Assembly (NCBI GenBank): GCA_023525715.1
Contig: CM042009.1
Coordinates: 128,118,645 to 128,182,644, forward strand
DNA: 64,000 nucleotides
Source of the DNA: Cichorium intybus
Taxonomy: Eukaryota > Streptophyta > Magnoliopsida > Asterales > Asteraceae
Direction: 5' to 3'
Below are positions 34,720 through 50,109 of this stretch, piece after piece; the stretch's first letter is position 1; the number at the start of each line of letters is the position of its first letter. A program made the translations under genes and the position numbers. A model generated the notes under the pieces. The model did no database searches. It saw only the letters and a program-made list of their open reading frames with translations, and was not told where the DNA came from.

Positions 34720-37700
34720 TTACTGAACAGGAGCATCAGGACCAGCTGGATCAACATCTTCATACTCAACAACTTGTTCTTCAAACTTCACTCCAACCAA
34801 AAACCTTATAATCACCTGTTTAGGATCATAAACAGCGTACTCATTATACTCGAGAGGACTCTCTTTATGTTCAGATTCAATCAAACTTCCACAAGGCACC
34901 ATAATATCATCTTTCCAAACAAAATGCTCTTTTTCATCGGTTTTCTTCCTTCCTAACCCCTTCACCCCTGCTTTTTTCGCCTCTAAAGACTCCGTATCCT
35001 GTAAATTTCACTCATTGTTAGTCAAACCATGTGTTGACCAAAAGATACTGTTGGATTCATGTACCTCAGGCACCGAGGCTATTTCTGTAATTTCCTTCCC
35101 TAAAGAAGCCACAGCCAAAACAAGAAACCCTTCTGGCCTATCCACAGCTGTATACCCAAATCTTGCGGCTTCTGCAGCCGCATCAGAACACACAATCGCC
35201 TTACCAAACTGTACAACATAGCAACATTAACATAGTAGTAACGAAACAACATATACTACAAAACGACGTAGTACAGTCAATTGTCCTTACCATGTATCCA
35301 GAAACGGGGAGTGTGCATACAGCTGGCAAGAATCCTTTATGCAAGTGCCTCAACAGATTCGAACTTCTTGTTCCTAAAATAGTAATCACACCAAAGTCAA
35401 CAACATTGAACAAAGACAAAATTACCAAAATACCCTTGAAAGATTCTGAAGCTGCTTACTTACCACACCATAAAAGAACCTTATTTGGAAGTTTTTTGAT
35501 TTCATCGTATGAGGGCCCCGCACCCACTTCCACTTGAAAAACATTCTCAACAGACACTCCATAGCTCTGAAATTACAAGATCATATTAGAACCGTTGGAT
35601 CAATCACTATAAAAATAAAAATAAAGTCTTACAATTTCTCCAACTTTGACAGGCTCGTAGGTTTTTTCAACGTATTTAAGAATCATCTTGTAATCATCTG
35701 ATTCCTGTTCCAAAGGTGAAATAGAGCAACCTAGTTTCTTGTACCGGTCAAATAACGGGTCATCAATGGTGGAACCGCTCATATCTTCTATAATCCGTGA
35801 AGCCACATTTATATCCCTCACAGTTTCAAGTACAGATGCACCCTAACAACAAGAACAAACCGTACGTATTTAAGAACTAAATTCTTAAATATTAACAAAC
35901 GGATTTTGAATCCACGATTACTTACATGGTCTGCAAGATCTTGATGATCTCTGAATATAAACGGCCTTGTGGAATGTAAAAGTGTGAACCACCGTTGACT
36001 AAAGTCTGACCACACAGCGCTAGGTTTATCTTCTTCCCCTTCTTTCGTCTTGAATAGTTTCTCAATAAATTCCAGTAAAGTCTCCTCACCTGAAAAAGGT
36101 TCTTAAAATCATTTCCGAAAAGGGAGAATTTCGAATTTTTGATTAACGGCACGATCGTAATTAAACCAACTCACATGTTTTGATATGAAAATCTGTTAGC
36201 ATGGCGACAGGGAGGTCAGGTGCATCGATTCCCATCTCCATTAAAGCATATCTATAAATCTCTTGACCACACAAAACTTTCATGAAATTAGCCACCAACG
36301 GATCCAGCTTGCAATGAGCCGCAGCCGCGCCGAGCTGACGCAAACCTAAACCACCGTATCTGACGTCATAACCGTCGTCAATGTCGATCGGGTAAAACTT
36401 TCGCGGCTTCTTTTGAATCTTCTTCTCTCGTTCCCACGGTTCAAACTCATTCCCGGTTAACTCCTCGAACATTTCAGCGAACTCTTTGATTGCGTCGTTT
36501 ACGTTTTTCTTTTCTTCTACTCTTTCTTCTGCTCGTGGATCTGCACCGACTTTTCCTCTTTTGTAGTACAAATGGAGCCGATTCTCCGGCACCATTATCA
36601 GCTGCATGATGCAGATCTCGTTGACTTTTCTTCCTCTGTCGCTGACGGAGAGAGCGCAGTTGTATATGATCCCGTCTTTCTCGAAGATGACGCCGCCTTC
36701 TTTGTCTAATTGGCTGTCTTTGTGTACGCCTCTCTTCCCGTACATTTTGATCTGCGAAATTTGGTGAGTTAACGGAAGTTAATTTGAGAGAGAAAAACGA
36801 AGGATGTTTTAGTTTCAGTTTTACTTCGGCGTTTAGAGATTCTAGGGCTTCTTGACTCGGATCTTGCATGTCCCATGGGATTCCTTTTCCGTCAACGGCG
36901 AGATCACTAACGACGTCGTACGCATCCATTGGTTGTGGTTCTTGTTTTTCAATGCTATCGTTTAGCCAAGCTTCACGTACCACAGGTATGCCTCGTTCTC
37001 TGTGAAGATTCAAATCGTTACTATTTAGAGCTAAATTCGAGAATTGGGAGAAAGAGGACGAAATCAAGTAACTACTAACACTGCTTCTGTAACTTTCGAT
37101 GATCCTCCTCGATCTCGTTCAGAGGATGACACGACTAGACATGTCACTCCGATGACGTGATTTGCTACTTTTCCGCCATGCTTTTCGATTTTAGACTTCC
37201 AATATTGCTGTAGAAGATTATAAAAACAGTTAACATGATATGAAACTTGTAAACCTGGAAGAACAACAATGGGGAAGAACATACATGAGTGCGAGAGAGT
37301 CGTCCAGATAGTGATACGAGCATCCCTGTAAACGGTTTATCTGCAGATAACTCCCTCTTTGGTTTCCCCTTCGGATCTCGATGTTCCATCAATAACTGCA
37401 CATCACGCATGCATTAATGGCGTATAAGTGTTTGAATCGTTGAATAAAAAACCAGACGATAGAAGAAGTGGAATCACATCAGCAATGGCGGTTTCCTGCA
37501 CGAAATCCGGGAATTTAATCGGCTCCTCCAATCTAGGAGGGTCTATGGTGCTGTACGTACAGGTAGACCACTCACTGTACGCTCCTTCACAGATGTAATT
37601 CTGACCATCATAACGCAATGTTCCTCCGCAAATAGGACAGTCTTCTAACGCTCCATAGAACATCATATCCTGACTGTGAATACAGAAAGAAAATCTCTAA

Positions 37701-38039
37701 CAGATGCCTGCCAAGTGTTTGTGTTTTTGCCTAAACTAGAATTTAAAAAACTTACCATCTAGGCACGACGGCGTCATCTGCACCTGAACTATCCGCGTTG
37801 TTAGCCTCGAGAATCTCACGCATCTGCCTAACGGAGAGATGCTGACTTGTCGCTTTACAGAACTTATCAAACTCGGCCACAATGTCAGATAGAGATCTGT
37901 TCGTTCCATTGTTATTGTCCTCCGATTTTGCTTTCTTATTTGGTTGCTCGTGCTCTTGTTTCTCCACCTTCTGCTTCCTTGTCATGATTTTCTCTTCGTC
38001 TCCAGGAGGATGATTCTGTGATCTCGTTTCAACCTTCAT
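34720..38039 (-). CDS. PARP3: Poly(ADP-ribose) polymerase 3-like protein, twelve exons
   Basis: Exons on the minus strand: 38039-37756, 37673-37478, 37395-37285, 37207-37080, 36999-36825, 36751-36175, 36089-35926, 35842-35633, 35566-35464, 35373-35291, 35208-35065 and 34998-34720. All splice sites are GT-AG, and phases agree to give 817 residues, close to the Arabidopsis protein. Order: a basic N-terminal tail with KKAK; a PADR1/zinc region with CPICGG and 'YSEWSTCTYS'; a BRCT domain (exons 3-5); a WGR domain (exon 6); the helical regulatory domain; then the catalytic domain. The H-Y-E triad of active PARPs is replaced by C649-V683-E778 (in LLWCG, GKAIVC and EYNEY), as known for plant PARP3, which is considered enzymatically inactive or weak. 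Nuclear; known roles are in seed and DNA-damage biology. Confidence 0.95.
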
Positions 38040-38159
38040 GTTTTGAATGCGAGATCTGTAATTCAAATTTCGGTGTGGTGAATTTAGGTAGTGAGTATAG
38101 TGATTGCTTGAACAACAGAAGACTCGAAATAACAATGGCGGGGTTTAATTTATTGTGTA

Positions 38160-40628
<2,469 letters not shown>

Positions 40629-40637
40629 AACTAAATA

Positions 40638-41091
40638 GGGAATATGACTTATAAGGGTAATTATGTTTCAAAATTGTTCAAAAAACACCATCCAAGTTTG
40701 GTCTGTTCAAAAAACATCATCCAAGTAAGACTTTTGTATAAAAAACACCATCGAAGTAAGACTTTTGTACAAAAAACACCAACGAACTACATGTTTTGTT
40801 CAAATTTTACCCGATGGTAACCGGCTCTTGCAGGTTAAAGGATGACTTGGCTTAATATTTAATGATATGACATAATAACATATGAACAGTTTAACCTGCA
40901 AAAGCCGGTTATCATCGGGTAAAATCTAAACAAAACATGTAGTTCGTTGGTGTTTTTTGTACAAAGGCCTTACTTGGATGGTGTTTTTTGTACAAAGGCT
41001 TTACTTGGATGATGTTTTTTGAACAAATCAAACTTGGATGGTGTTTTTTGAACATTTTTGAAACATAATTACCCTTATAAGTCATTTTCCC
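40638..41091. mobile_element. MULE-type MITE with long inverted repeats, 454 bp
   Basis: Inverted repeats of nearly 190 bp start GGGAATATGACTTATAAG on the left and, read inward, GGGAAAATGACTTATAAG on the right. A perfect 9-bp target duplication AACTAAATA flanks the element (40629-40637 and 41092-41100), which is the signature of Mutator-type insertion. Inside each arm a unit of about 35 bp ('aaaaaacaccatccaagt') repeats four times. No coding capacity. Confidence 0.88.
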
Positions 41092-41100
41092 AACTAAATA

Positions 41101-41454
41101 TAATAAAGACGCATGGCCTGAATACCCCTCTTCATGCTTAAGACGAAGCATCATCCTTTATGCTTGGAAAAATGCGGGACTAAGTTATTGAGACTCCAAT
41201 GGTAGAATTTAAAGAAAAATCAATTTGAAAGGAATTTACCTGATTTGAAGGTGAAGTCGTGTGCGTGTCTTGTGTTACAGCGAGTCTTCTTGCTAGCCCG
41301 AATCTTGGAGCTTGAAAAATCATTGGAACATGCTTGGAGTTTAGGAAGTAAAAATGACTGGAGTTGTCTCTCGATAAACACACATTTTTAAAGTCATTGG
41401 CTCTACTTAGCCCTTCTAGATTGTTAATTGGTATAACTCGGTCACTTCAACACC
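41101..41454. other. Intergenic, no gene seen
   Basis: Ordinary sequence between two repeats. No frame with a recognisable domain. Confidence 0.5.
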
Positions 41455-41925
41455 TCAACTTCGTTTATGTTTGTTTATTTAATAAATGAACAAACACGAA
41501 AACAAATTTCGTTCGTTTAATTAAACAAACGAACATGAACTATGATCTCTTTCTTTCAATTATATTCATTAACATTCGTTTATGTTGTTCGTTTACGTTC
41601 ATTTATATTTGTTCATTTAAGTTTATTTTATGTTGATATATGTTCAATTGTATTTTATCATATTATAATATTATATGTTTGTTTATGTTCATATATGTTC
41701 AATTGTGTTTGTTTATGTTTGTTCATTTATGTTCGTTTAGCATCTTCACGAACACAAATGAACGAACATGAACAATATAATTTGTTAAACGAACGAACAT
41801 TAACGAGAAAACTCGTTCGTTTATCCGTTCATGTTAGTTGTTTGTTCGGATAACATAAACGAACGAACATGAACAAGCCCTCGTGCGTCTTCATTCGATT
41901 TGTTTACAGCCCTAACAATTGATGT
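41455..41925. repeat. GTTCGTTTA-rich MITE-like repeat
   Basis: Dense copies of 'gttcgtttat', 'gttcatttat' and their complements ('gaacgaacatgaac'), ending 'tcgatttgtttacagcccta'. The end resembles the TAGGGCTGTAAAC termini of common plant hAT-like MITEs, but the left terminus was not found. Confidence 0.5.
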
Positions 41926-42054
41926 GGCAGCTTCTTCGATACAAGTTTAAAGTGTTTGGTCAACCCAAATACATGAAGAGATAATAGATAGAGACTTTGA
42001 CCCAAATATGTAGAATGTCGTGAAGAGTCCTTTATACATGAAGTCTAACATATT

Positions 42055-42180
42055 CAAGCTTTACTCTACTATATGGATGATACGGAAGTCAAGAAATAAC
42101 TTGGTGTTTAAGAAGATTGTCCCTTCCTTGGCAAGAACCGCAAATGACATTCAAACTGCTACCTTCAATTGATTTAAATT
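42055..42180 (+). pseudogene. LINE (L1-type) ORF2 C-terminal fragment
   Basis: One plus frame reads IWMIRKSRNNLVFKK followed by IVPSLARTANDIQ. This matches the 'W..WK.RN..VF' segment at the end of plant L1-type ORF2 proteins, close to the zinc-binding and RNase H region. It ends in a stop after about 40 residues. The remainder of the element is absent. Confidence 0.5.
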
Positions 42181-42246
42181 TAGGTCATCTTCAATGCATT
42201 AAACTTCAATTGGTTTAAATTTAGGTCATCTTCAATGCATTAAACT
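42163..42246. repeat. Tandem duplication, about 41 bp
   Basis: 'cttcaattg(a/g)tttaaatttagg' followed by 'tcatcttcaatgcattaaa' occurs twice head to tail, with one difference. Confidence 0.9.
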
Positions 42247-42867
42247 CTAAAAGATTTAATAAAATGTCATGTAGGAGAGAGAACGTACTAAAAGTGGTTT
42301 CCTTTTTTTGTTTTCTTTTAATAAAATGCGCCCTTCTGAAAAAAAACTTAACAAATTTTAATCATATGTTTTTATGGACGGATGGCATACACGTAATTTG
42401 ATTATATAATCATAAACCGTTTGAACCTATTTAAGATAAGTTATATGGCATATTATTGTCAAATTTGATTGTTTTATTATTGATTTTCATCAAATTTGAT
42501 GGAATGAACGTATTCCTCTGATAGAATTCACGGATGAGTCCGACAAAGACAAAACCACAGAGGTTGTGCCATAGTGCCATACCGAGAGGAACTTCTTATG
42601 TGTTTTAAAGGCGACACGTGCGTGCCTTCCATCGGACCGTTTAGTCGTTGAGAAAATGACTACAAAGTGCCGGTCAATCCGAGGATAATGATGTCAACAA
42701 CATAGGCACGTGATAAAGAAATAGAAGGTAGTGATATAAGTTAAAATTTTGATAATTTTTTTTGTTCTAAATGAATACAAGGTTATGACTGATTTTCTGT
42801 AAATTTTATTTGGCATTAATGGAGTTATGTATGTGATGACATACAAGACTATTGCAGTTTAAATAAA
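42247..42867. other. Intergenic, no gene seen
   Basis: No frame, RNA gene or repeat boundary was found. Confidence 0.5.
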
Positions 42868-42921
42868 TCTTTTATATAAATTACAGATCCCACGAAAAAA
42901 TAGTTTATCATACGATCGACT

Positions 42922-44243
42922 CAGGGCCGGACCAAGCCGATTTGGGGCCCGGGGCAAAATAAAAAACGAGACCCTTACAATAAATTTTTTTGGTAAAGGA
43001 GGGCGGTACCTCCGAAAAATTTTATTAATTAAAAACTTTAGTACAATAGCAGGCTGGAGACTCCCTACCTATGATAAAAACAATTAAAGAAACAAAAACA
43101 CTTGATTGTAGTGTGTTTTGTAAGTTGTATTCTCTTTTCCTTTCGAAGAGTTAAAGTTTCCGACTTCCAAGCTCTAAACAACTCAAAAGTCAAGGTACAA
43201 AATCTGAAACAACATTAGAATAAGAAATTCAGATTCAACTTAGACAATTTCATAAAAGAAAGGTACAAAATCTGAAACAACATTAGTATAAGAAATTCAT
43301 ATTCAACTTAGACAATTCCATAAAAGAAAGGTACAAAATCTAAAACAACATTAGAATAAGAAATTCAAATTCAACTTAGACAATTTCATAAAAGAAAGGT
43401 ACAAAATCTGAAACAACATTAGAATAAGTAATTTAGATTTTACAGAATTTGAAAACATGATTCTGCAATTCTACATCAAAAACACAAATCAGATTTTATA
43501 GAATTTCAAAAAATCACAATCAGAATTTTAGCAGTCAATTAGACCATTTCAGAATCTCAGTTGACATTCACACAATTTTTCAGAAATCAAAATCAGAGTT
43601 TCAGAACTTTTAAACGATTGCTAACAATTTTAGAAGCAAATTCAGAAAAAAAGATTTAGAATCAGAAATCAGAAATCAGAACTCGTTGCTTACAATTTCA
43701 GAACAAGATTCTGCGATTCAGCAGCCTTCAATTAGCCTTCACAACTTCGGAGTTTACTTTGCAGAAATTTGAAAAATTATAATCGGAATTAGGCAATTAG
43801 CGACCAGGAATTTCAGAATACAAAACCTGAAAACGGAAATTCTGATTCTTTAAGATGAGACTGAATTGAGGCAAAATATTTATTTAGAAATTTTAAATTC
43901 GTTCTAAAAATCTGCAGCAAATCGCGATGAACTTACTTTTCAGTTTTTCCTATTCGATGTTGTTACCGTTGAGTGTAAGCCGCGTAATGAGTTGGGCGAT
44001 TGGCATGATAAACGGCGCAATTGGGGTGCCATCGTTCCTGGAGAATCACTGATTTGTCCCACGTCTTCGGCTCTTGCCATTGTCTTCTTTTTCCTTCCGA
44101 ATGCCGATTACACAAACACGCAAACATGAAAATGGACTGTAACAAGTATACTAGGTTTTAAACAAACATGGGCCTTATGAATTTGGAGGCCCGGGCCATC
44201 GCCCAAGCTGGCCCCCCCCCCCCCCCCCAATCGGCCGGGCCTG
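42922..44243. mobile_element. hAT-type element, 1322 bp, non-autonomous
   Basis: The left end CAGGGCCGGACCAAGC and the right end read inward, CAGGCCCGGCCGATT, are inverted-repeat termini of hAT type. The flanks GATCGACT (42914-42921) and GATAGACT (44244-44251) form an 8-bp duplication with one mismatch. The interior has a four-copy tandem repeat (43197-43460) and a 17-base C run (44212-44228) just inside the right terminus. No transposase frame was found. Confidence 0.75.
43197..43460. repeat. Tandem repeat, 68-bp period, almost four copies
   Basis: Copies start at 43197, 43265, 43333 and 43401 with 'acaaaatctgaaacaacatt' or a one-base variant. The first three are complete and the fourth decays. 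Confidence 0.92.
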
Positions 44244-44293
44244 GATAGACTTTTTTATATAAATTACGGATCCTACTAAGAAATAGTTTATCA

Positions 44294-45430
<1,137 letters not shown>

Positions 45431-45842
45431 TCCCTTGCTTTCGCTGCCTCTGCAACTTGTCGAAACGTCGTAAATCTCGAGCTTTGCAGGAATTCTCGAA
45501 TCTGGGTTTTTAAACCCACAAATAATGGTCTATCCTCCGCTCCTTAGTGTCGACCTGATGTCTTGCAAACCTTGCCTTCTCATTAAACTCTAAAGTGTAT
45601 TGCTGCACCATTTTTGTTCCTTGTTGTAATGTCATAAACTCTTCTTCCAAACCCTTCATTGCCATGTTTGAACAATAATGCTCCCTGAACTTGAGTTTGA
45701 ATTGCTCCCAATTCAACGTAAGCATCGGAATTTCCCCTACCTCCATACATGTGTTCTCCCACCAAAGTTGCACATTGCCTTTCAGCAAGTTTTTCGCAAA
45801 CTCGACCTTGTCTGTTTCCTCGCATTTACTCGTACGAAACAT
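45431..45842 (-). pseudogene. Ty3/gypsy Gag fragment (minus strand)
   Basis: The frame from 45842 down to 45510 has the retrotransposon gag core: 'FAKNLLKGNVQLWWEN', 'NWEQFKLKFREHY' and 'LEEEFMTLQQG', with 'RIDHYLWV' at its end. After a stop, 'KPRFENSCKARDL' continues in the same frame, matching the usual 'WGLKP.I..FV.AR' sequence of this domain. The rest of gag and all of pol are missing, so the element was truncated here. Confidence 0.75.
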
Positions 45843-46421
45843 CTTTTCAACATGAGCCTACCAATTTTTGGCTGCTATAGGATCATCCATCCCAAGGAAG
45901 TCATAGGGTTTGCACTTGAGAAAGGTATCATAAGTACACTTCTTCACCTTTTCTGGAGTCCTCGCTCCACTCGTCTCGGTAAAAACCTCTCCTCAACCCT
46001 CCTTATACACAGGTGGGACCGGGGGTTGCCCAGATGTACCTCCAGTAGTAACCTCCTCTTGAGGCCTCAAAAGTGTGGGTAATATCTCTTTGACCTCTTT
46101 AGCCACCTTGGCTGCGATCATCTCTAGTAGATTAACCGATAACTCAGAAGATCGACCTCCCTCGGTTGACGCTTCATACCCGAGCCTTGTGATCCCACTT
46201 GATCTCTCGGTAGGTCACCTCGCTCATTCTCTTTTCCAGTACTCATAATAACTGAAAAAGAAATCACATTTTAGTAGTTGCCACCATGACACTCAACATG
46301 ATTGCATAATCAACTCATTTCATACACCACGAGGGATAGCTACTTAGGGACCATTTGGGACCTCTCTATCTCATTGGTTTAAGTCTAAACCTATCTCAAG
46401 GCTTAATTCCCTTAAACCACA
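45843..46421 (-). repeat. Gypsy leader and gag start (minus strand, decayed)
   Basis: Between the primer site and the gag core. Short frames with stops. The stretch next to the primer site is non-coding leader. Confidence 0.5.
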
Positions 46422-46433
46422 GCTCTGATACCA
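46422..46433 (-). other. Primer-binding site (minus strand)
   Basis: Reads TGGTATCAGAGC on the minus strand, three bases after the LTR end at 46437. Initiator methionine tRNA type. Confidence 0.8.
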
Positions 46434-46436
46434 ATT

Positions 46437-48651
46437 TGTAATGCCCATTTTCTCAAATTAAGTTACACCATATATGTTAACAAAAATAACCACATAAGTA
46501 ATGGCGTATCTCAAAAGTGAGTAACAAGTTTACAATGGTACATCAAAAGCATAGGTTAAGTATTAGTCTATTTATATCACAAGTTAAACACTAGTTTCCC
46601 GAAAACCGGGTCAAACAAAAGTACACTCCAAAATATGGAAAACAGGTAGGTCCAAGTCCATCTCCAGCTATCCCCCCGTGATCTGTTTCCCACGATCTCC
46701 ACTACTAGAACCTAAAACACAACAACAATAATAATTTATGAGCTATATGAGCTCAGTGAGTAATCCTTGATTCATCGGATTGTAACACCCGATATCTCAT
46801 TGAACTCATTCTCAATTGACTATCTCAGTCTCCAAGTGTGATCAACACACTATAGTTCTTTAATACTCAAAACTCAGAACTTGGTTATATTATACCAAAA
46901 CCAACACCATGAAACTCATAAACACTCATTTTTATGCAATGAACAACTCAATTATAACACAATTCATCAAAATAATCATTAAGCAACTACTCGCCTAATG
47001 TCGGGTCAGTATGTGGAATCCCTAAACTGCGCGTACCGGGCTTCTGTCTACTAGATTTGGATGTATCACAATAGCCCGAATCAATACTCAAACATATAAA
47101 ACATCTCAATAACATCTAACACAAAAGATCAAGAAATTGAAAGATGAAAATGGGTTACAAACAAAAGATAGCAACACTATCTTTGTTGCAGCTCCCAAAT
47201 TCCACAATTTTTACTCATTCAACCACAAAACGCAACAATTAATACACTCATAGCTAGGGTTTAGCATTCAGACTCTCTCATACTTTAAATCTAATAAACA
47301 CTTACATCAACCTTGCTAGTTGCAGGTGGTTCATCAACACCACCTGGAACTAACTCATCCCAAGCAAAACAACACTCAAATTGAAGAGGCTCCAATTTCA
47401 ACTTCTGGGATTCTTGGGGGGGGGGGGGGGTTCTAGGGTTTTGAGAGAAATGGATTCAAGGTTTCTTTCCCCCAAATGAATAAAAATTGACCTTTTTTAA
47501 AAAGTGGGCTGCACAGGTTAGCATCGCTAACTGTTAAAATCCGACACGTTTCGCTTTACACACCCTGTTTCAGCCCGAAAGGAATTCTGCCACTTTTTAC
47601 ACGACCCGTGTGAGCCTAAATTTGTTGCTGCCTCTTTTTACACGACCCGTGTGACATCCTTTTGGCATTTTTTAAGCTCAAACTCCTTCCAAAAGGGTTT
47701 CTAACCATACTAACACATATAACAACATAATCAATCTTGATTATACTAAGATTAACTTATCAGCACTTACCGAAAAGTAACATGGTATTACACGCAATCG
47801 GTAACGAGTTCCTTCTAGAGGTAGTGTCGCTATCATATGGTTTTAGCGGCACTATCTCTGACTATTTCAACTTCTTTTCTAAATGTTTAATATGTTAAGT
47901 CAATGGCTAGGGTTATCCATAATTCATCCATTTGGGCTAGTAAACGATAAAAACATAAACTTTAAGTACTTGCATGTCCAATACATGTCCAACCCAAAAC
48001 CTAGGTCAAAAAGAGGTCCAAACACCAAAAGGCTTGTTTATTGCTTCAAGAGAGCTTATGCTTGCTCTCTTTCTGGTTCAAGGCTCCAGAAATGATCTAG
48101 AAAACAAACTTGCTAACCTAGAGTTTCCTAAATTCTAAAAACACGTCATACATGGTCTCTTACTAAAAGAGAGCAAGCACAAGCATAAAGAATGATGGAT
48201 CTTGGCTGGAGGTTGCTTCTTACTCACAAGAGTCCAAATGTGGAAGTAATGATGGATCTTGGCTGGAGGTTGCTTCCTTATACCACTTATTCTCTTATTC
48301 TTCTTCAAACTTCACCTCAAAGCAAGGAAATGAGCTAAGAATAACAAAAGGTGGCTAAGAGTTGTTCTAGGGTTTCTCTGGGAGATGGTGGCTAATTAAA
48401 GAGGCTGGCATAAGAGTTAGAGCCTTTATATATTCAAAACCTGAGATCTAAGGTTTAGTATTTTGGCAGCATCGTGTCGCTATCTACAGGTGGTCGCGTC
48501 GCAAAGGGCCAACCTCCGTGTACCGTTTTAAGCCATTCTTCACGTCGCACCCGCCTATGCGATGGCGCCGCAAAGGGCAAGAATCCTTTTAGAATTTATT
48601 CAAAACTTGGTCATTTAGAACTTAAACTCATTCATGGAAACGGGCCTTACA
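46437..48651 (-). repeat. 5' LTR of a minus-strand gypsy element, 2215 bp
   Basis: On the minus strand it starts TGTAAGGCCCG and ends ATGGGCATTACA before the primer site. It has a TATA box at 48425-48432 with a GC-rich 'gtcgc'-type block just upstream in the transcription direction (48466-48590). A 15-base G run lies at 47416-47430. 'tttttacacgacccgtgtga' occurs twice (about 47594 and 47635), as does 'gatggatcttggctggaggt' (about 48194 and 48250). No partner 3' LTR is present. Confidence 0.75.
48425..48432 (-). promoter_or_regulatory. TATA box of the minus-strand gypsy LTR
   Basis: Reads TATATAAAGG on the minus strand, about 220 bp into the LTR, after the GC-rich block. Confidence 0.5.
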
Positions 48652-48946
48652 ATTGTAGTATGATGTTTTTTTGTCTATGACTTTTGTTAGTTTTAGTGTT
48701 TTGATTATTTTGATGTTGTTTAAGACTAATCATGTAAGGGAATTACTTTAACCGGTTGAATGTTATTGTAATATATATGCAAGGTCTTTGTATACTTTTG
48801 GTATGAGGAATGAAAATGAAAAGCCTGTTGTTGTATGAGAATAACATATTCGTGTGTGTATGAAAATGATTGATTTATTGTTTTTCTTCAAATTAAATTA
48901 TATGATTTCGACCATTGTTTAGTATCTTACTAAAAGTACACCAAAC

Positions 48947-49093
48947 TGTTAGCAGATACGTGTATGTATGTATTTTGTATTTAGCCCACACATATGTTAG
49001 CCCATGTAGATTGTATGTATCGGCCCAAAAGGGTTTATGTATATATTGCACTTTGTAATGTAATTGGAATTATGGGAAACACGTAACTCAGCA
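48947..49093 (+). repeat. Copia 5' LTR (147 bp)
   Basis: Starts TGTTAGCAGATACG and ends TAACTCAGCA. A TATATA string about 95 bp in (near 49040) may act as its TATA box. Very short for a plant LTR. Confidence 0.95.
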
Positions 49094-49105
49094 TGGTATC
49101 GAGCC
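49094..49105 (+). other. Primer-binding site of the copia element
   Basis: TGGTATCGAGCC follows the LTR with no gap. It is the methionine-tRNA site with one change (CGAG for AGAG). Confidence 0.8.
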
Positions 49106-49210
49106 TCTAACCCTAAGCGCCGATTACCCTCTCGACCTCCCCATCTGTCGAGTTTCAACCTCACTGTTCTTTTCTTCTACCTTACTCTCTGCTCCCCTAC
49201 CTCTATTCTA

Positions 49211-50109
49211 ATGTCAGGCGACACCTCCACAAATACTCCCACCCATAAAGCCTACGGAATTACAAATATAAAGACTTATGTTCCTCTCATCCTTAATCTA
49301 ACCACTCGGAATTACGAACCATGGAGCGATCTTTTTCGAGCTCACTGCATTGCATATGATCTTGTGGATCATATTGATGAAACATATGACGCGCCGAAAT
49401 TGCCTCCTTCCGACCCGAATGGGAAAAGCTCGATAAAATGGTAAAACTTTGGATCTTCGGAACGATTTCTCAAAAGCTTATTACATCCGCTTACTCTACC
49501 AACGCAAACGCCCGCAAGGTTTGGACCAATCTTCATTCTATTTTTTACGAGAACAAGGAATCTACCGCTATGCAATTGGAAACCGAGCTCCGGAATATAT
49601 CTATGGGGGATCTATCGATCCATGATTATTGTGAAAATGTCAAAAAGCTTGGCGATTTACTTGCCGGGCTTGGAGAACCGGTGAAAGAATTCAACCTCGT
49701 CACTTATGTCATCAACGGCCTCTCCGCTAAATACGAAGGTGTTGCTCGTATCATCCGGTTCACCAAGCCATTCCCCACGTTTTCCGAGATGCGCTCTATG
49801 TTAGCTATGGAAGAACCCCGTCTTCAATCCTCTTTTTCCACACCATCGCATGATCCACACTCCTCCTCCCCTTCTTTGCTTCACGTAAACTCCAACCGAG
49901 GGGGTGGGAACGGCTCCAATCGAGGCAATCAAAATAATAGGCGTGGAAAAGGAGGGAACCAAAATAATAAACGTGGTGGACCCTCCCAAAATTCCTTTTC
50001 TCATGCTGGACACCAACCGAGAAACCCCACCGGTGGGTATTATTTTTTTCCCCCATTGCAGCCCACTTACCTTCCTGGGCAGCCTCCTTTTACGGCCCAA
50101 CAACAATAA
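49211..50109 (+). pseudogene. Copia gag, frameshifted
   Basis: From the ATG at 49211 the product begins MSGDTSTNTP and runs through 'NYEPWSDLFRAHCIAYDL'. The frame changes near 49420 and continues as 'KLWIFGTISQKLITSAYS', 'YCENVKKLGDLLAGLGEPV' and a Gly/Asn/Arg-rich tail (about 49890-49980). These are the standard segments of copia Gag (UBN2 type). The tail holds no CCHC knuckle. Confidence 0.88.

Larger units (their letters stand above)
42868..44293. repeat. Direct repeats bracketing the hAT-type element
   Basis: 'ttttatataaattac' followed by '(a/g)gatcc.ac.a' and 'aatagtttatca' occurs at 42868-42910 and again at 44253-44293, just outside the element. The shared segment is about 40 bp, far longer than the 8-bp target duplication, so a short tandem duplication must have existed at the site, or been made there. 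Confidence 0.75.

Noticed and set aside
41542..41853. 103-residue frame rich in Tyr, Phe, Val and Cys
   Set aside because: Produced by the repeated 'gttcgtttatgtt' motif of a MITE-like repeat.
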